Shown here: positions 1 through 10,089 of the stretch, one piece after another
How the letters are laid out: every line of letters starts with the position of its first letter
Position numbering within the stretch: position 1 is the first letter of the stretch
Assembly (NCBI GenBank): GCA_010909165.1
Contig: MU008225.1
Span: 62,001 to 126,000, forward strand
DNA: 64,000 nucleotides
Direction of reading: 5' to 3'
Source: Anthoceros angustus
Lineage: Eukaryota; Streptophyta; Anthocerotopsida; Anthocerotales; Anthocerotaceae
Position numbers and translations under genes: made by a program
Notes under the pieces: generated by a model
Told to the model about the DNA's origin: nothing
What the model saw: only the letters and a program-made list of their open reading frames with translations
Database searches by the model: none

Positions 1-1578
1 CCCATGAATCGCCATTTCTTCTCTGCCGTTTTGCTCAAGCTTCTCATGGGATGCATCTCCTTCCTCGCCCTCTGGCGCACCTACCTCCCTAGGGCCTTCT
101 CCTCCTCGGCCCCATGGCGCCTGGCTTGACCTCTAGGCCAGCCACGCCTTGTTCCATCTAGCTTGTTCACGGTGGATGTTGGTCTTTGTGGCCACAACCG
201 CCTTCAACTCTCACAAAACTAGCTTCTCCACCGTCGTCTGCGGGCATCCCATGGGTCGTGGACTGTGCATCATCGCTGGTACACCATCTCCCGACCTTCT
301 AGACTCATGTCTGGCCCTAGATCGCTCTAGCGATCTCCTTACATTGCTGCGGTTTTCGCAGCAATTTCCACAATCGACCGTGAATTGGTCGGCTCTCCTT
401 CTTGCAATTCCCTGCAAGCATATCTTGAGGTGTGATTTCTCCACAATCCTCCTTCATACACATCACCATAGAGCCATCCTCGCTCCTCCTGGCTCTAGCG
501 CAGACTCCTCGGCACACCATTTTTTGTGCCACTTCTCCTTCCTCCAAATTGTGATTTCTTGCAATTTCTCCATCATCCTTGCCACCATCGTGGCCTCCCT
601 AACTCGCTTACCAGCAGACCCAGGGCGTCGTTGCCACGGCATGCTCAACCTCATTCACAAAACCGTTTCCTCCTGTTTGCCAATGCAAGTTTTTCGGCTT
701 GCGGTCTGGCAGCTCCCTTCACCAAGTTCCGATTTCCTCCCCTTCTTGTTGGCCTAGCCTCATGTCCAGGTCAGATCGCGCTCCCATGGCGACCTCCTCG
801 CCTTGCTGCACTTCCATGGTGAATTTTGGTGATTGCCCACAGATCGCCAACTCTCCCCGGTTTACGCTCAAACTTTTCATGAAGCGCATCTCCTCCTTCG
901 CCCTCTGGCGTGTCCACCTCCCTAGGGCCTTCTCCTCCTCGCCTCGCACGGCTTATGACCTCGCCAAGTGGGGCGCCTTTTCTTTTTTGACCGGCGCTCC
1001 CATGTCCGTTTTGCTTCTTTCTTTTGCCAACGGCTGGCCTCCACTTGCAGCCTCCTGACTGCTCACCCTTGAGGAGCATTCCAGCCTCCTCCTCGCCCCT
1101 TGGCGCCCTTTTATCCTCTCGGTTTGGATTGTCTCGCCTTTCACACGCTCCTTCTTGCTCATTTGACCTCCTGGCAGCAAGGCTTGCTGATCAATCCTTA
1201 GGCCGTCTACAACATGCTCACGTCCTCCCCTTCACCCAGGCCGTGGCAACCAACTCCTCGTCGAAATCGGTCATCGTGGCCTCAAGTCGCTCTCCGGTTT
1301 CGATCGAAAAATGAAACTGCATTCTCATGCTCTTCCTGCACCTTCTTAAACTCTACCATCTCCTCTACACTTAGAAATCTTCACCACCTTACCACATTCT
1401 AGCTCTAATTTTCTATGACACATGGATCTACATGTGTTCCCTCTAACTCCTTCCTGCTTTCCCCAACTTTTATCAAGAAAGGTCATACCATAGGCCTTGC
1501 TTTTGAAGGCTACATCCTTGGTGGTGGTACTCTCTCCTCTATGTAATCATACAAAGACTCCTCCTCTTCCTTGAGTCC

Positions 1579-2000
1579 TCAACGGACCAGCGTGTGATGT
1601 GCATAGCTTAAGCCACAAAACCGGTTCAAAGATACAGCTCTCAAATCATCCCAATCCAATGGTGATGCCCATACGTGACTATACCCTGCTGGCCATGACC
1701 TCAAGTACTCTAGGAAAATTTGGAGACAATCCACCGAGACTTCCAAATTCGCATGAGTCACATGTTCAAAGTTTGCACAAAAGCCTCAGCATCTTCACCT
1801 CGTTGCTTCTCCCCAAATCTCCCATATTGCTGGCTGTGGGGTGGTGACTTCCACCACCTCCACTTCCTCCACTCATGGTTGAGGCGTCCACAAAGTGGGC
1901 ACACCTCCCAGACTCCAATATCCGGCGTAAACAAATGCCTGCAAGCGGGATGTACTATACAGACTTGGGCACACAAGCGCCTCAGTCCTCTAACAAGCAA
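1579..2000 (-). pseudogene. Broken retrotransposon gag (copy A)
   Basis: Two overlapping minus-strand frames (1758-2000 and 1579-1761) together match the better preserved gag at 11793-12350. Shared pieces include GRFGEKQRGEDAEAFVQT, then a segment with SPLDWDDLRAVSLNRFCGL. This pattern of a hydrophobic helix, a Trp-containing turn and W..L...F..F is the retrotransposon gag (capsid) fold of Ty3/gypsy elements. Frameshifts split it, so no functional capsid is expected. The family call rests on motif reading only. Confidence 0.7.
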
Positions 2001-3933
2001 GGTTGAAAGGGCAGCAAGATGGGTAATTCGATCAAGACCTTGCGAAGCTCACCATTAGATCTGACCCCAACTTCTCCGCCAAATCTCACCCTCTTGCCTT
2101 CCTCCTCCACGACGACCAACTCGAGCTAGAAGAGCTCAACAATCCAAAAAGTCCTCCTCTTGCAAGAGCGGAAGATGTACCTTGAAATTATTAACGGCTC
2201 GGATTCTTGACCCTCACCCTTGATCAACTCCTCGGCAACAACCTCCTTCCTCTCTGTCCGTGAGCACAACCTCCTCTTGCTCTTAGACAACTACCTCTTC
2301 TTCCTCAACGGAACCCTTGAAGATGTTAGCACATGTAGCTTCCTCAAGAGCTCTCTCCTCCGCTTCTTCCTTTGCACATCAGCAACTAAGCTTTCTTCAC
2401 GCACATGATTTCTCCATTCAGTTCACAAATCCCTTGCAGACAAAGGCGGGGTGATCTCCTCTCAACTCCTACACGAAAATTACTTCCTCCCTCCCGACTA
2501 GACTTGCAAGCACGCTCACCCCTCAACACACAACTATCCAAAACAGCAAATCCCTCCTACTCTGTTCCACTCATGTTGCTTGGTCCAGATATGAGCTAGG
2601 CGAACTCACACTCCCTTCCTCTCCAGTAAATTCTCCAACCAAAGTTCTGCGAGAAAGGGTGTCTGCATAAAAGATTGGGCGGTTGTGGGATGGTGTCTCC
2701 CCTAGGTGTGCGTCCCAAGGCGTGAGCTGAGCGTGATTCTATCAAGGCGCTCCAAGATCTTGACCATGCCTGAAATTCTCCACCGCTCACCCCTCCCTTC
2801 TTCACTTCTGTTGGAGTTGAGCTGGATCCACCACTCAAGGTCCAGCGTTGAGAAGGCCCGTGCTGGTAGCTGAACTTGAATCGTGCTCGAAGCGGTGCTT
2901 CCTCCTCGCTTCACACACCAACTCCTCTTCAACCACCTCCTTTGTTTGCCGGTGATTTTGGCGTCCCTTCTCCGAGCGTTGCTGGATCACTTGGCTCCCC
3001 TTGTAGGCAAGGGCAAAACGGCCTCCTCCTCAAGCGCCCTTAGCTCTTCCTCCTCCACAGCGCGTGCAACCACTGCGTTTTCCTCCCTCCATTGATTTCT
3101 TCTTGCAGCTCTTAGATCTCTTGCGAACAGGTGGGGTGACCTCCTATGGTTTTCTCCTCTCCCTCCTCCTCTGCTAGACATCTGCAAGCATCCTCATAGC
3201 CTCCAAAACACGGTTGTTAAAGAAAAATCAGCCAACTCCCATCGCCATTCTTGCTGCAGGAACACAAAAATCACACCATTCAGGAGGCGTGGAGCTCCTC
3301 CTTCACAACGCACAAGTTCCAGGACGTGTAGGCTTCTTCCTAGACCCCCGCTCCACCTCCTTACAAGATCTTCTCAGCTCATACTGCAAGCTAGCAACGA
3401 AAATCTCAAAATTTCAACTGTTCAGCAACAAGTCCCCGGCAACGGCGCCAAAAATGTGGGAGGAAAACCCCGGGGCACTCCCGAGATTCCCCCTCTAGCG
3501 GCCACACTTATCCCACTGTCGAGACGTTGGGTTTCGTCCCATGAGACTTGGGAGGTCAATCTTGAGAAATCCGTCACTACTGCAGCTACACACTACCTCA
3601 GCCTTCTAAACAAGCAAGGCGCCCTCTCACGCTCCCTCTACAGCAGCCCGCATGCGCCGTAAACTCACCAAACCTCAACCTACAAGCGACACCACAATTG
3701 TTCGTCTTAACGAAGGTGTCTATCACGGGCGCCTGAGGACTGACCCACACCGCAACCGTCCCTACTCCTAAGACACTCTTCTCCACAGGGCGCCCTCTTA
3801 CTTGCAGTTGGGATTCGTCCCTTAGGCTCGCACTGTGGCCTTAGTTTTCCTACACTCTAATCCTCCTCACAACTCTCTCAATCAACAACGCCCTCTTCTT
3901 CTCTACTCATCTACCCTTCCTTCCTCCACAATC

Positions 3934-3949
3934 TCCTACTCTAACACCA
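3934..3949 (-). other. Retrotransposon primer binding site (copy A)
   Basis: Two bases inside the LTR end, the minus strand reads TGGTGTTAGAGTAGG. The plant initiator-tRNA-Met primer site starts TGGTATCAGAGC. The differences are transitions, mostly C to T, as expected for an old methylated copy. The same sequence sits at the same distance from the LTR at 14875-14890 and, on the plus strand, near 21328-21341. Confidence 0.7.
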
Positions 3950-3951
3950 AT

Positions 3952-4673
3952 TGCTGGCTCATTAATTCCAACTCGCCCTTACGGCACATCAGTCCGTCAG
4001 GAAATTAACGAGTTCTTCCTTGGGCGGTTGCTATGTGGTTTGCACGGACGAGAACCTCCAGTCTTTCCTGCAGTCTACCCTCAAGCCGAGAGTTCCTTGA
4101 GCATCGCCACACACTCAAAGCAAAACAATTCACACAACCATTCACAAGGGGAGCCTAGCGGCGCAGAAAGAGCAAGCCCTCCACCCGACCGCCGTTCTCC
4201 CTCTCTACGGACCTGCGTTGGCTTGCGGCGGCACGAAATTCTGCACAAAGTGAAGGACTCGGGAGGATGGGAGCGCAAGACCGATAATTTTACTTCACAA
4301 GCTCCCTCCTTTTATAGGGAGGTCCTCACATACAGCCTCCCACAGCGCCCTCCGCACGCCTTACTCCTTATTTTAGTGTATCCTATCGGACTTTAAGTTC
4401 GACATCCAAGCATCTTGGGTAAAATTCTATTCTAGCAAATTCACCTATGTGAGCCTTAATGGCTCCTCCAACATTCCTATCTAGCTAGTCAACACACTCT
4501 CTTTGGTGACAAGCATTAATGCCTCCTCCTCTAAAGAAAAGTCTTCCCAAGTGGCATCTTGCCCCATGTCTTCAAGCTAATTTAAGGACTTCTTATGAAT
4601 CCCTTCCTTATCTTGATGCCTATCTTGAGTTCCTTCCTCCAATAAAATAGCCGGGCTCTCTTAGCCTGGCTCA
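3952..4673 (-). repeat. LTR: 3' LTR of copy B and 5' LTR of copy A
   Basis: On the minus strand the LTR begins TGAGCCAGGC and ends TGAGCCAGCA, so it has canonical TG...CA ends, about 722 bp. It is bounded on one side by the primer site (3934-3949). On the other side is a purine-rich tract (minus strand GAGAGGAAGAGGAGAAG, about 4676-4700), the expected polypurine tract. A TATA box (minus strand CTATAAAAGG, 4308-4317) marks the LTR promoter. It matches 14893-15604 throughout. Confidence 0.75.
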
Positions 4674-4868
4674 TCCTCGCTTCTCCTCTTCCTCTCACTT
4701 GTGGAGCAAGTGAGCTCCTTCTCCTGCACCCATGTTAGGAGGTTGGTCTTCTCCTTGTGATTCTTGCTCCATTCTGCAAGATCAACCCCTCTTCCTTCTT
4801 TCTGCAAGGGCCAAGGTACTCGCCTCCCTTGCCGTCAAATCCATGCTAGCACCTTTGAATCCGCTTCT

Positions 4869-4956
4869 TCCGGCCCTCCTACCATGGTAGGACCTTCTCC
4901 TACCACGGTGAGTCCCTCCGGTAGGAACTCCTCCTACCATGGTAGGAGTTCCTACT
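4869..4956. repeat. Palindrome cluster 1 (copy B, before the 3' LTR)
   Basis: Several copies of the self-complementary 16-mer TCCTACCATGGTAGGA and its variant with CACGG in the centre, spaced by about 8-12 bases. Equivalent cluster in copy C at 15815-15895. Confidence 0.85.
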
Positions 4957-5109
4957 GGTCGTTTCTTCCTTACCCCTTCACAGGTGATTCTCTCCACACA
5001 GCTTCTCCGCTTCACTCGCTTCTCCAGTGCGAAGTTTCTTCACCCTGCTTGGGACACTCTCCAAGTCTAAGGCTTCGGTTGGACTTGCATGAGGGCCTCC
5101 CTATCATCG

Positions 5110-6221
5110 TCATGAGGTCCCAACATCCTCCTCCTCGCAACAACTCGTTAGTGGCCTTGAGCACCTTGTTGTGAAGATGGGCTGCAAATCGTTGTTGTGC
5201 CATCTCCAATTCTTAATCCTCAAGCCATACTCCATGCTCACACTTGCTTTTGTAAGCATCTCGCTCCAAGGCCAGCTCACCGGTCTTGACATGGAGAGCC
5301 ACATTCTCCTTTCAGCAAGTCGCAACAACTCGTTAGTGGCCTTGAGCACCTTGTTGTGAAGATGGGGAAATCGTTGTTGTGCCATCTCCAATTCTTTGTA
5401 ATCCTCAAGCCATACTCCATGCTCACACTTGCTTTTGTAAGCATCTCGCTCCAAGGCCAGCTCACGGTCTTGACATGGAGCCACATTCTCCGTCCTCTCA
5501 TTCTGCGGTTGGATCAATCTCTCTTGTAGGGCATAATCAGCCCGAAATCTCCTCCTCACCGCCAACATATGCTGCACCACCGCCTCATGACGGCCTTTCT
5601 CCTTTGCCATTTCTTCCTCCAACTCCCCTATCCTCCTAGGGAGTTGTGCATTCTCCGTTCTTTGGACTTCTCGTTCCATTTCCAATCTTTGGACAAAATG
5701 TGTCCGTTCTTCCAGCTCTTCTTCCTTCAATTCCAGCCTCCGTGGTTTCTCCCAGCTCCTTTTCCATGTCACTAATCTTCACACTGTGGCTATGACCCGC
5801 TCATGCGCCTACTTGCCTTTGTCTTTGCCCTCATTTCTGCGAGATTGCTCGTCTTGACCTTTCCTCCATTAGCAGCACTTGCTTGTCTTGCCTTCTTTTC
5901 CCATGCGCACCATGTGAGCAAGTTGCTCCACCTTCTCCTCTCGAGCTGCCAATTGCTTGGTAAGAGCCTTGTTCTCCGAATATGATTGTTTGCCTCTGCC
6001 TTGTTCTCAAGACTCTTTTCCAAGTGCTCCACTTGAGCTTCCATCCTCATAACATCCTCCTGCCGCTGGGTTTCCGCTCGCCTACCCGCAATTTCCCTTG
6101 CTTGGTAGGTCCTTGTCTTTTCCGCCTCCGTCTTCAAGAATTCAACTCTCCTCTTGGCGGCTCCTATGTCTACCTTGCTGAACATCTCCCCTATGCGCAG
6201 CATCTCCTCCAACATGTCCAA
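5110..6221 (-). pseudogene. Coiled-coil part of the extra 3' ORF (copy B)
   Basis: Minus-strand frames 5790-6221 and 5110-5772 translate to long charged helices with heptad-like spacing, for example VEHLEKSLENKAEANNH and LELKEEELEERTHFVQRLE. Glu, Lys, Arg, Gln and Leu dominate and there are no membrane segments. A ~187-bp tandem duplication (from about 5136 and 5322) repeats the end of the coil. The same protein segment recurs in copy C at 16286-17154. It lies between integrase and the 3' LTR, the place of an env-like or accessory ORF, but it does not look like an envelope protein. Function is unknown. Frameshifts split it. Confidence 0.65.
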
Positions 6222-6413
6222 GTCTCCTTTCTTACCTCCGGGAGACTCAAGGCCTTTGCCTTGCTCATGGGATCTTACATCCCTTGCTTCCCTATGATGA
6301 GCTCCCGCTCATCACCGGGCAACTCCTCCCACCGTGACTCCATCCGCTCGCCCACCTAGCAGGGCGGTTGCCTTCTTATCTCCTCTTGGGAGCTTCCAAA
6401 CCGTGACTTCCTT

Positions 6414-6570
6414 TTCCCTCCTACCGTGGTAGGAGGTGCTCCTAGTGGACTACTTCCCTACCGTGGTAGGACTAATGCCACCGTAGGCCTTGTCATGAGA
6501 GGACGAAGGGGTCCCAAACCACTGTGAACACCTCCCACCCTCGGGGATTCGCCATGGTAGGATCTATCCT
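6414..6570. repeat. Palindrome cluster 2 (copy B)
   Basis: Repeated CCTACCGTGGTAGGA-type palindromes between the unrecognised segment and the coiled-coil segment. The central dinucleotide pair varies between CG and TG/CA. Matching clusters are at 17497-17655 and 18297-18450 in copy C. Confidence 0.8.
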
Positions 6571-6700
6571 ACCTTCCATCTCCGCATCCTCCGCGGTCCA
6601 AACTTCAAATCCCCTACAACTTCTCCTTGCAAGTCCTCCGCATCCTCCGGCCTATCTTTGGAGGATTCCTTCCGGCAATAATGTGGTGCCGGCACCTCCT

Positions 6701-7571
6701 TTAGCGCAAAGCACCAAGCACTCCTGTCCCTCTCAGGCTGTAAGTACACAATGTTAAAGGGATGCTTGGAATCATCCAACTCCTTACTTGTGAGTAGCCC
6801 TCTACTTCCCACAAATGCACTAGATAAGTGCTAAGATAGCATGGCCTATCTTCATCCAAGCGTTGGGTTTGACAACTTTTCCGGTGGTAGGTGTATGCTT
6901 CATACATGATGAGCCCCAATCCGGCTTCGCTCCTTGAGTGATCTTCCATAGAAAATGGAGGAAGGTAGTGCTGAAATATGACACCCTTGGATTGCTCACC
7001 AAGCCCAAAACAATTCTTGTGAACAATCTCCACTTGGGCTCCAAGATTTGGTCCGCCAACCGTTCTTGGACTTAGCCTTCATGCCCTTGCATAAGTGTAA
7101 GGGCTCCTTGGAAGATCCGCCGTTGATGCACGCTTGCCTCAATCGTTCCTTCCATCAACGTGATTCCGCTATCCTCGCTATCCGCCCGCCATAAGCGTAT
7201 GCTCCTTACTCCAACACCGTGGATCCGTCCGTGCGTTCTATCCGGTGGGCGGCCAATTCCTCCGGCTGCAAATTAGCAAAACACTCTCTATCAATTCAAG
7301 GTTGGTGTAAGACCAATGTCGCCCATACACCCACTCTAGCTGAATATTCTCCTCTGCTGCCCAAGGTCGAAGTCGAAAGGTCTCTAGAGGATAGCTGGCC
7401 TGCATAGCACGTAAATAAGGGCATGTCAAATTTCCACCCTCGGTCGATCCTCCGCCTTAGACCTCTTGCCTCCTGCGCCACCTCCTTGGTGGACGCTCCT
7501 TCCTTAGCTACTACCTCCTTGCCCTTGGTCATGGTAGGCTTGGTCCTAGCCTCCTTGGTTAGTACTTGCAT
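6701..7571 (-). pseudogene. Unrecognised segment of the extra 3' ORF (copy B)
   Basis: Overlapping minus-strand frames carry a segment conserved in three copies: here, in copy C (18575-19245) and in the plus-strand fragment (29343-29684). Recurrent pieces include DMPLFTCYAGQLSSRDL, LEWVYG-HWSYTNLELIEE, EIVHKNCFGLGEQSKGVIF and LSTYLVHLWEVEGYSQVRSW. Preservation of these peptides despite frequent indels suggests a once-real protein. I do not recognise the family. It precedes the coiled coil in transcription order. Confidence 0.55.
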
Positions 7572-8097
7572 TGTGTGTGTGATGCCTCCTTCCGCACTCT
7601 TCTATCCTTGCCTTGCTCTCCTCCTGATTTGCTCTTGCTCACAGCTCAAAGGTCCTTGCCCTTGCTCTCCTCCTCAGTCCTTACACCTTGGCGTCCTCAA
7701 ACCCCGATTGCAAGAGAAAGCTCACCAAAATTCCCCGGACTCTTACAGCCACGAATTTAGGAGCCCTTCCTGTGGTTTCCTAGCAATCTTGCCACGCTCC
7801 ACCCTCCTAGGCACCCTCACGAGCTTGGCAAGTGTTGGGTTCGCCCCAACCTTCTTCTCCTTCTCTTCTTCCTCTTTCTCTTTTCTTCACCTTGCGCTGG
7901 ACTTCCACCTCCTCGCTGAGCTCACGCCCTTCTTCTTCACCTTGCCACAAGCCACCTGGCCTTGCACCTAGCCTTCCCAAGCACCAACTGCTCATGATTT
8001 GAAAAATTCTCCAAAGTTCCTCAGTCCTTACACTTGTGTCGCCATTTGGGAGCCTTTCCTTCACGGTTTCCTAGCAATCTTGCCACGCTCCACCCTC

Positions 8098-8352
8098 CTA
8101 GGCACCCTCACGAGCTTGGCAAGTGTTGGGTTCGCCCCAACCTTCTTCTCCCTTCTCTTCTTCTCCTTCTTCCTCTTTCCTCCTCTTGGCCCCTGCTTTT
8201 CTCCTCCTCCGTTGCCCAACTTGCCTCCTTCTCCTCCTCAACACATGGCGTGTACGGGCGCGGCTGTGGGGCCTTGGGCAGCTTGAGGTGTGGCTTCCTT
8301 CCCGTGAGGCCGCCTCCTCAAGTTTCGAGTTGTGGCCTCGAGCACGCACCAC
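8098..8352 (-). pseudogene. Basic/charged start of the extra 3' ORF (copy B)
   Basis: The minus-strand frame begins near 8352 and is very rich in Arg, Lys and Glu (for example RRRRRQVGQRRRRKAGAKRR). Its counterpart in the plus-strand fragment is 28286-28628, where one frame runs on past NPTLAKLVRVPRRVERGKIA. This looks like a nucleic-acid-binding or nuclear-localising stretch at the head of the extra ORF. It starts about 200 bp downstream of a TATA-like site (8568-8575). Confidence 0.5.
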
Positions 8353-8567
8353 TTTTATAAGTCACCCAAGGGTTAGAAAAGTAACTACCATTCTATCCTG
8401 CCCTTGGATGTGTGCCACGTGGCCCTTTCTCACCGTTGATGTTAGTTTCCTAATTCCTTATACTAAAATACCATTTTCCCTATTTTCTAATTTCTAATTA
8501 CTGAAAATTAGCCTCTAATTTCTTAATTACCTATTTTGGCCTATTTATCTAGTCCACTAAAAGACTC

Positions 8568-8575
8568 TATATATA
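8568..8575 (-). promoter_or_regulatory. TATA-like site upstream of the extra 3' ORF
   Basis: The minus strand reads GCTATATATAGAG here. It lies between the palindrome cluster at 8628-8865 (upstream in transcription order) and the charged ORF beginning near 8352. The plus-strand copy keeps it at about 28064-28073 and copy C keeps a shorter form near 20647. Promoter activity is inferred from position only. Confidence 0.4.
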
Positions 8576-8627
8576 GCAAGCCTATCCTGCCTAAAACATA
8601 AGCTACTTCCTTAGCAACCTATCTCCC

Positions 8628-8865
8628 ACTGGTAGGACATCCTCCTACCATGGTGGCGTTTTCCCTTTCTCCTACCACGGTAGGAGTTTCTCCTACGGTG
8701 GTAGGATACCTTCCTACCTCCTACCATGGTAGGACATCCTCCTACCACGGTAGGTGATCAAAACACTAGCGGTCATTCTCCCACTGGTAGGATCTCTCCT
8801 ACCCTCGTCTACCATGGTAGGAGTTTCTCCTACGGTGGTAGGACACCTCCTACCACTCATGTAGG
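8628..8865. repeat. Palindrome cluster 3 (copy B), largest array
   Basis: About ten full or partial copies of TCCTACCATGGTAGGA or its CACGG/CGGTGG variants in 240 bp. Each can fold into a short hairpin. Counterparts are 20707-20940 (copy C) and 27785-28015 (plus-strand fragment). Confidence 0.85.
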
Positions 8866-9091
8866 TTACCTTTTCTCCTCACCAGGTCGTTTTGACCCGT
8901 TTCTTTTCCTGCATATCCTCTTGCCTTCCGACATGGTCCTACAACTCCGCTCAAAAGGAGCAAAAATTTCCTTGCATGTCTTCACCAAACCATTTCTAGC
9001 AAAAGAGTGTGGGCTGTTTCAAACGAACTCATTTAAGCTTGTTGCCCAAACTTTTGCGTTCCACATACTCCCCTCCTCACTGTTTGCGTCC

Positions 9092-9310
9092 TCAAACCAG
9101 ATAATTTCGGTGAAGGTACTTCTTAACCTTCCACCCATTCACTCTAGTTGGCAAATCCCCATCCGGCTGCGTGGTTGCGGATCCATTCTCATACGCCACC
9201 ACCTCATAAGGTCCCATCCATCTCAACCTAAGCTTCCCTGGAAGTCCATATAACGGCTATCATATAGAAGAACCAAATCCCCGCCATGATAGCTTCTTGC
9301 TTCCTCAACT
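9092..9310 (-). pseudogene. Ty3/gypsy integrase C-terminal part
   Basis: Minus-strand reading gives a GD-VLLYDSRY stretch, then PGKLRLRWMGPYEVV, then VNGWKVKKYLHRNYLV and a stop at 9092-9094. The order of a 'GD.V..YdSr' strand, 'GKL..RW.GPY.V' and 'VNG..lK.Y' is the standard end of plant Ty3/gypsy integrases. This fixes the family and the transcription direction of the element and places the 3' extra region after pol. Confidence 0.75.
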
Positions 9311-9499
9311 TCCCATCATGCCTATCCTTTCTAAGCTCCCGACCACCGAGTTTCTTCTAAAGCATCTTCCCTCGTTCCTCATGCTCTATGAAAGACTCTA
9401 GTCTAACCCGACTATCCTCTCTGATCATCGCTCATCCTCCATGATTCTATAGGTAGGTACTTCAAATTCAGCATCACGGAGACATGCCATATGTTAAGT

Positions 9500-9800
9500 A
9501 ATAAGAGGTCTTCTTGGTTGTCACCTTCTCCGCTGTCTAAGCCCATAATGCTCTGCATCTAAGATCTTCTTCACCGTGATTTACTGAATAATGGCCTCCA
9601 ACCTTCCGCATGCAAAGCTTCTTTAAGAAGAAAGCTTCCTTCCCTTCAAACAACGTCGGATCTTCTCATCCAAACCAAGCTTGTATAAGACCCCATCTCT
9701 TAGACAATAAGGCACAGCTCTAGGGAGAAAGACAGCACGCCCTTCCCTAGACAAACTATCCAACATGATTCCGTGCTCCAAGAAATTTCATACCTCACCA
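9500..9800 (-). pseudogene. Ty3/gypsy integrase N-terminal zinc-finger region, decayed
   Basis: Minus-strand reading from about 9780 gives LRDGVLYKLGLDEKIRRCLK and then, after frame changes, a stretch ending in TVKKILDAEHYGL. This is the pattern leading into the HHCC domain of Ty3/gypsy integrase. The catalytic core that should follow is absent before the C-terminal part at 9310, so a deletion has removed it. Confidence 0.55.
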
Positions 9801-10089
9801 TTCAATAACATGGACATGGGAGTCCTTCACGTTCTAATCTCCTCCTTCCACGCATACCACGTCGCCTCCTGCTAGCTCGCCCACCAGCAGCCCCGTTGTT
9901 CCATCCACAAATCCAGTTTCTCCCGCTTTGTCCATGCAAGTTTTGAGCTGCACCCCGTTTGCATGCTCCTCCTCCAACAACGTTCGATTTCTTCCATTCC
10001 TGCTGGTCTAGCCTCGTGTCCAGGTCCAGCTCGTGCTCCCATGGCGACCTCCTCGCCTGTTTGCACCCCCATGGCCACCTCATGAGTGA

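Larger units (their letters stand above)
1..3951 (-). mobile_element. Copy A: 5' internal part of a Ty3/gypsy-type LTR retrotransposon, truncated by window edge
   Basis: This stretch matches 10.0-14.9 kb (copy B) almost line by line, with many small indels. It is read on the minus strand. Its 5' LTR is 3952-4673, next comes a primer binding site, then a leader of about 2 kb and a broken gag near 1579-2000. The last part (1-820 against 840-1500) is an imperfect internal repeat, also seen in copy B. No uninterrupted long frame survives. The rest of the element lies left of the window. Short ORFs on either strand are shadows of this decayed element. Confidence 0.85.

Noticed and set aside
149-757. 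202-aa plus-strand ORF
   Set aside because: It is the antisense of decayed retrotransposon sequence. The matching region of copy B does not keep the frame and there is no known motif.
7423-7971. 182-aa plus-strand ORF rich in Leu/Ser/Pro
   Set aside because: Shadow of the charged/Lys-Arg-rich ORF on the other strand. Poly-purine codons there give Leu/Ser/Phe here.
8726-9253. 175-aa plus-strand ORF over the palindrome array
   Set aside because: Lies antisense to the integrase C-terminus. Palindromes read open on both strands by composition.
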